Shown here one piece after another: positions 32,487-32,778 of a stretch of DNA of 32,778 nucleotides. The stretch's first letter is position 1, and each line of letters opens with the position of its first letter. Below the pieces are notes generated by a model. It did no database searches. It had not been told where the DNA came from and saw nothing but the letters and a program-made list of their open reading frames with translations. Position numbers and translations under genes: made by a program. Source of the stretch: Parcubacteria group bacterium (GTDB lineage: Bacteria; Patescibacteriota; Minisyncoccia; UBA10092). The DNA lies in contig JACPHB010000024.1 of the NCBI GenBank assembly GCA_016188835.1, positions 1 to 32,778 of the forward strand, written 5' to 3'.

Positions 32487-32700
32487 TATTCACTGGATTT
32501 TTTGCGGTTCGAACCCTTGCAATAACTTGGCCAGACACGAGTGAGACGGTTTTAAGAGGCACAAGTGAATTTTCTAAGGAAATACTTAACTTTTTGTCCA
32601 TAAGTGAGAGGTTCGAACCGAGTGTGGAGAGAATCTCTTTTTTCTTCTCCCACGGGCCGGTTTTAAATTTCAGCATGGCGTGCTCCACGAGTAATGGCAC
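32480..32700 (-). pseudogene. Possible C-terminal remnant of a serine recombinase
   Basis: AMLKFKTGPWEKKKEILSTLGSNLSLMDKKLSISLENSLVPL resembles the C-terminal tail of CPR resolvase-type recombinases (xxxxLGSNLxLKDxKLxI). An in-frame stop precedes the GTG start, so no catalytic domain is attached in this frame. Confidence 0.35.
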
Positions 32701-32778
32701 TTACTGTTTTAGTACGCTGGTATATTCAAAAGCGTGAAAGTATAAGAAAAAAGAGGCATTTTCACGATTACAGTTGAC

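Noticed and set aside
1-32778. Alternative genetic code (TGA as Gly, as in Gracilibacteria/SR1)
   Set aside because: TGA ends gatC, dnaE, thrS and the intron endonuclease at sensible C-termini, and no in-frame TGA occurs in conserved genes.

Overview
The window reads as a Candidate Phyla Radiation (Patescibacteria/Parcubacteria-like) chromosome segment using the standard bacterial code, since TGA acts as a stop. It is mostly housekeeping genes: gatC-gatA, a PheRS, gyrB, secE-nusG-rplK, gatB, miaA, thrS, dnaE, rpmF, dnaG-rpoD, and tRNAs Asp, Met, fMet and Asn. Many of these genes are invaded by selfish or repeat elements. The clearest is a ~660-nt group I intron in the anticodon loop of tRNA-fMet(CAT). 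It carries a PD-(D/E)XK homing endonuclease whose E11/D36/Q49/K51 fall at the same residue numbers I recall for the I-Ssp6803I active site. GyrB contains a 433-aa intein with an HNH motif. A DGR-type reverse transcriptase is cut by the left edge. Short palindromic repeats are inserted in frame in gatA (twice), miaA, dnaG and probably gatC. A hicBA toxin-antitoxin module is flanked by a 19-bp direct duplication of the thrS 3' end. A ~101-bp inverted-repeat structure straddles the dnaE stop codon. A solitary wHTH/Cas2-like (PaaX-like) gene is bracketed by three copies of a ~40-nt palindromic motif without any CRISPR array. Other notable content is a six-gene nucleotide-metabolism cassette (dCMP deaminase, dNMP-kinase-like, Tmk, divergent ThyX, a degenerate P-loop protein, and a deoxyribosyltransferase-like/adenylate kinase fusion), a mitochondrial-like single-chain PheRS, and an editing-domain-less ThrRS. 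All family assignments come from reading motifs by eye; no database search was run.
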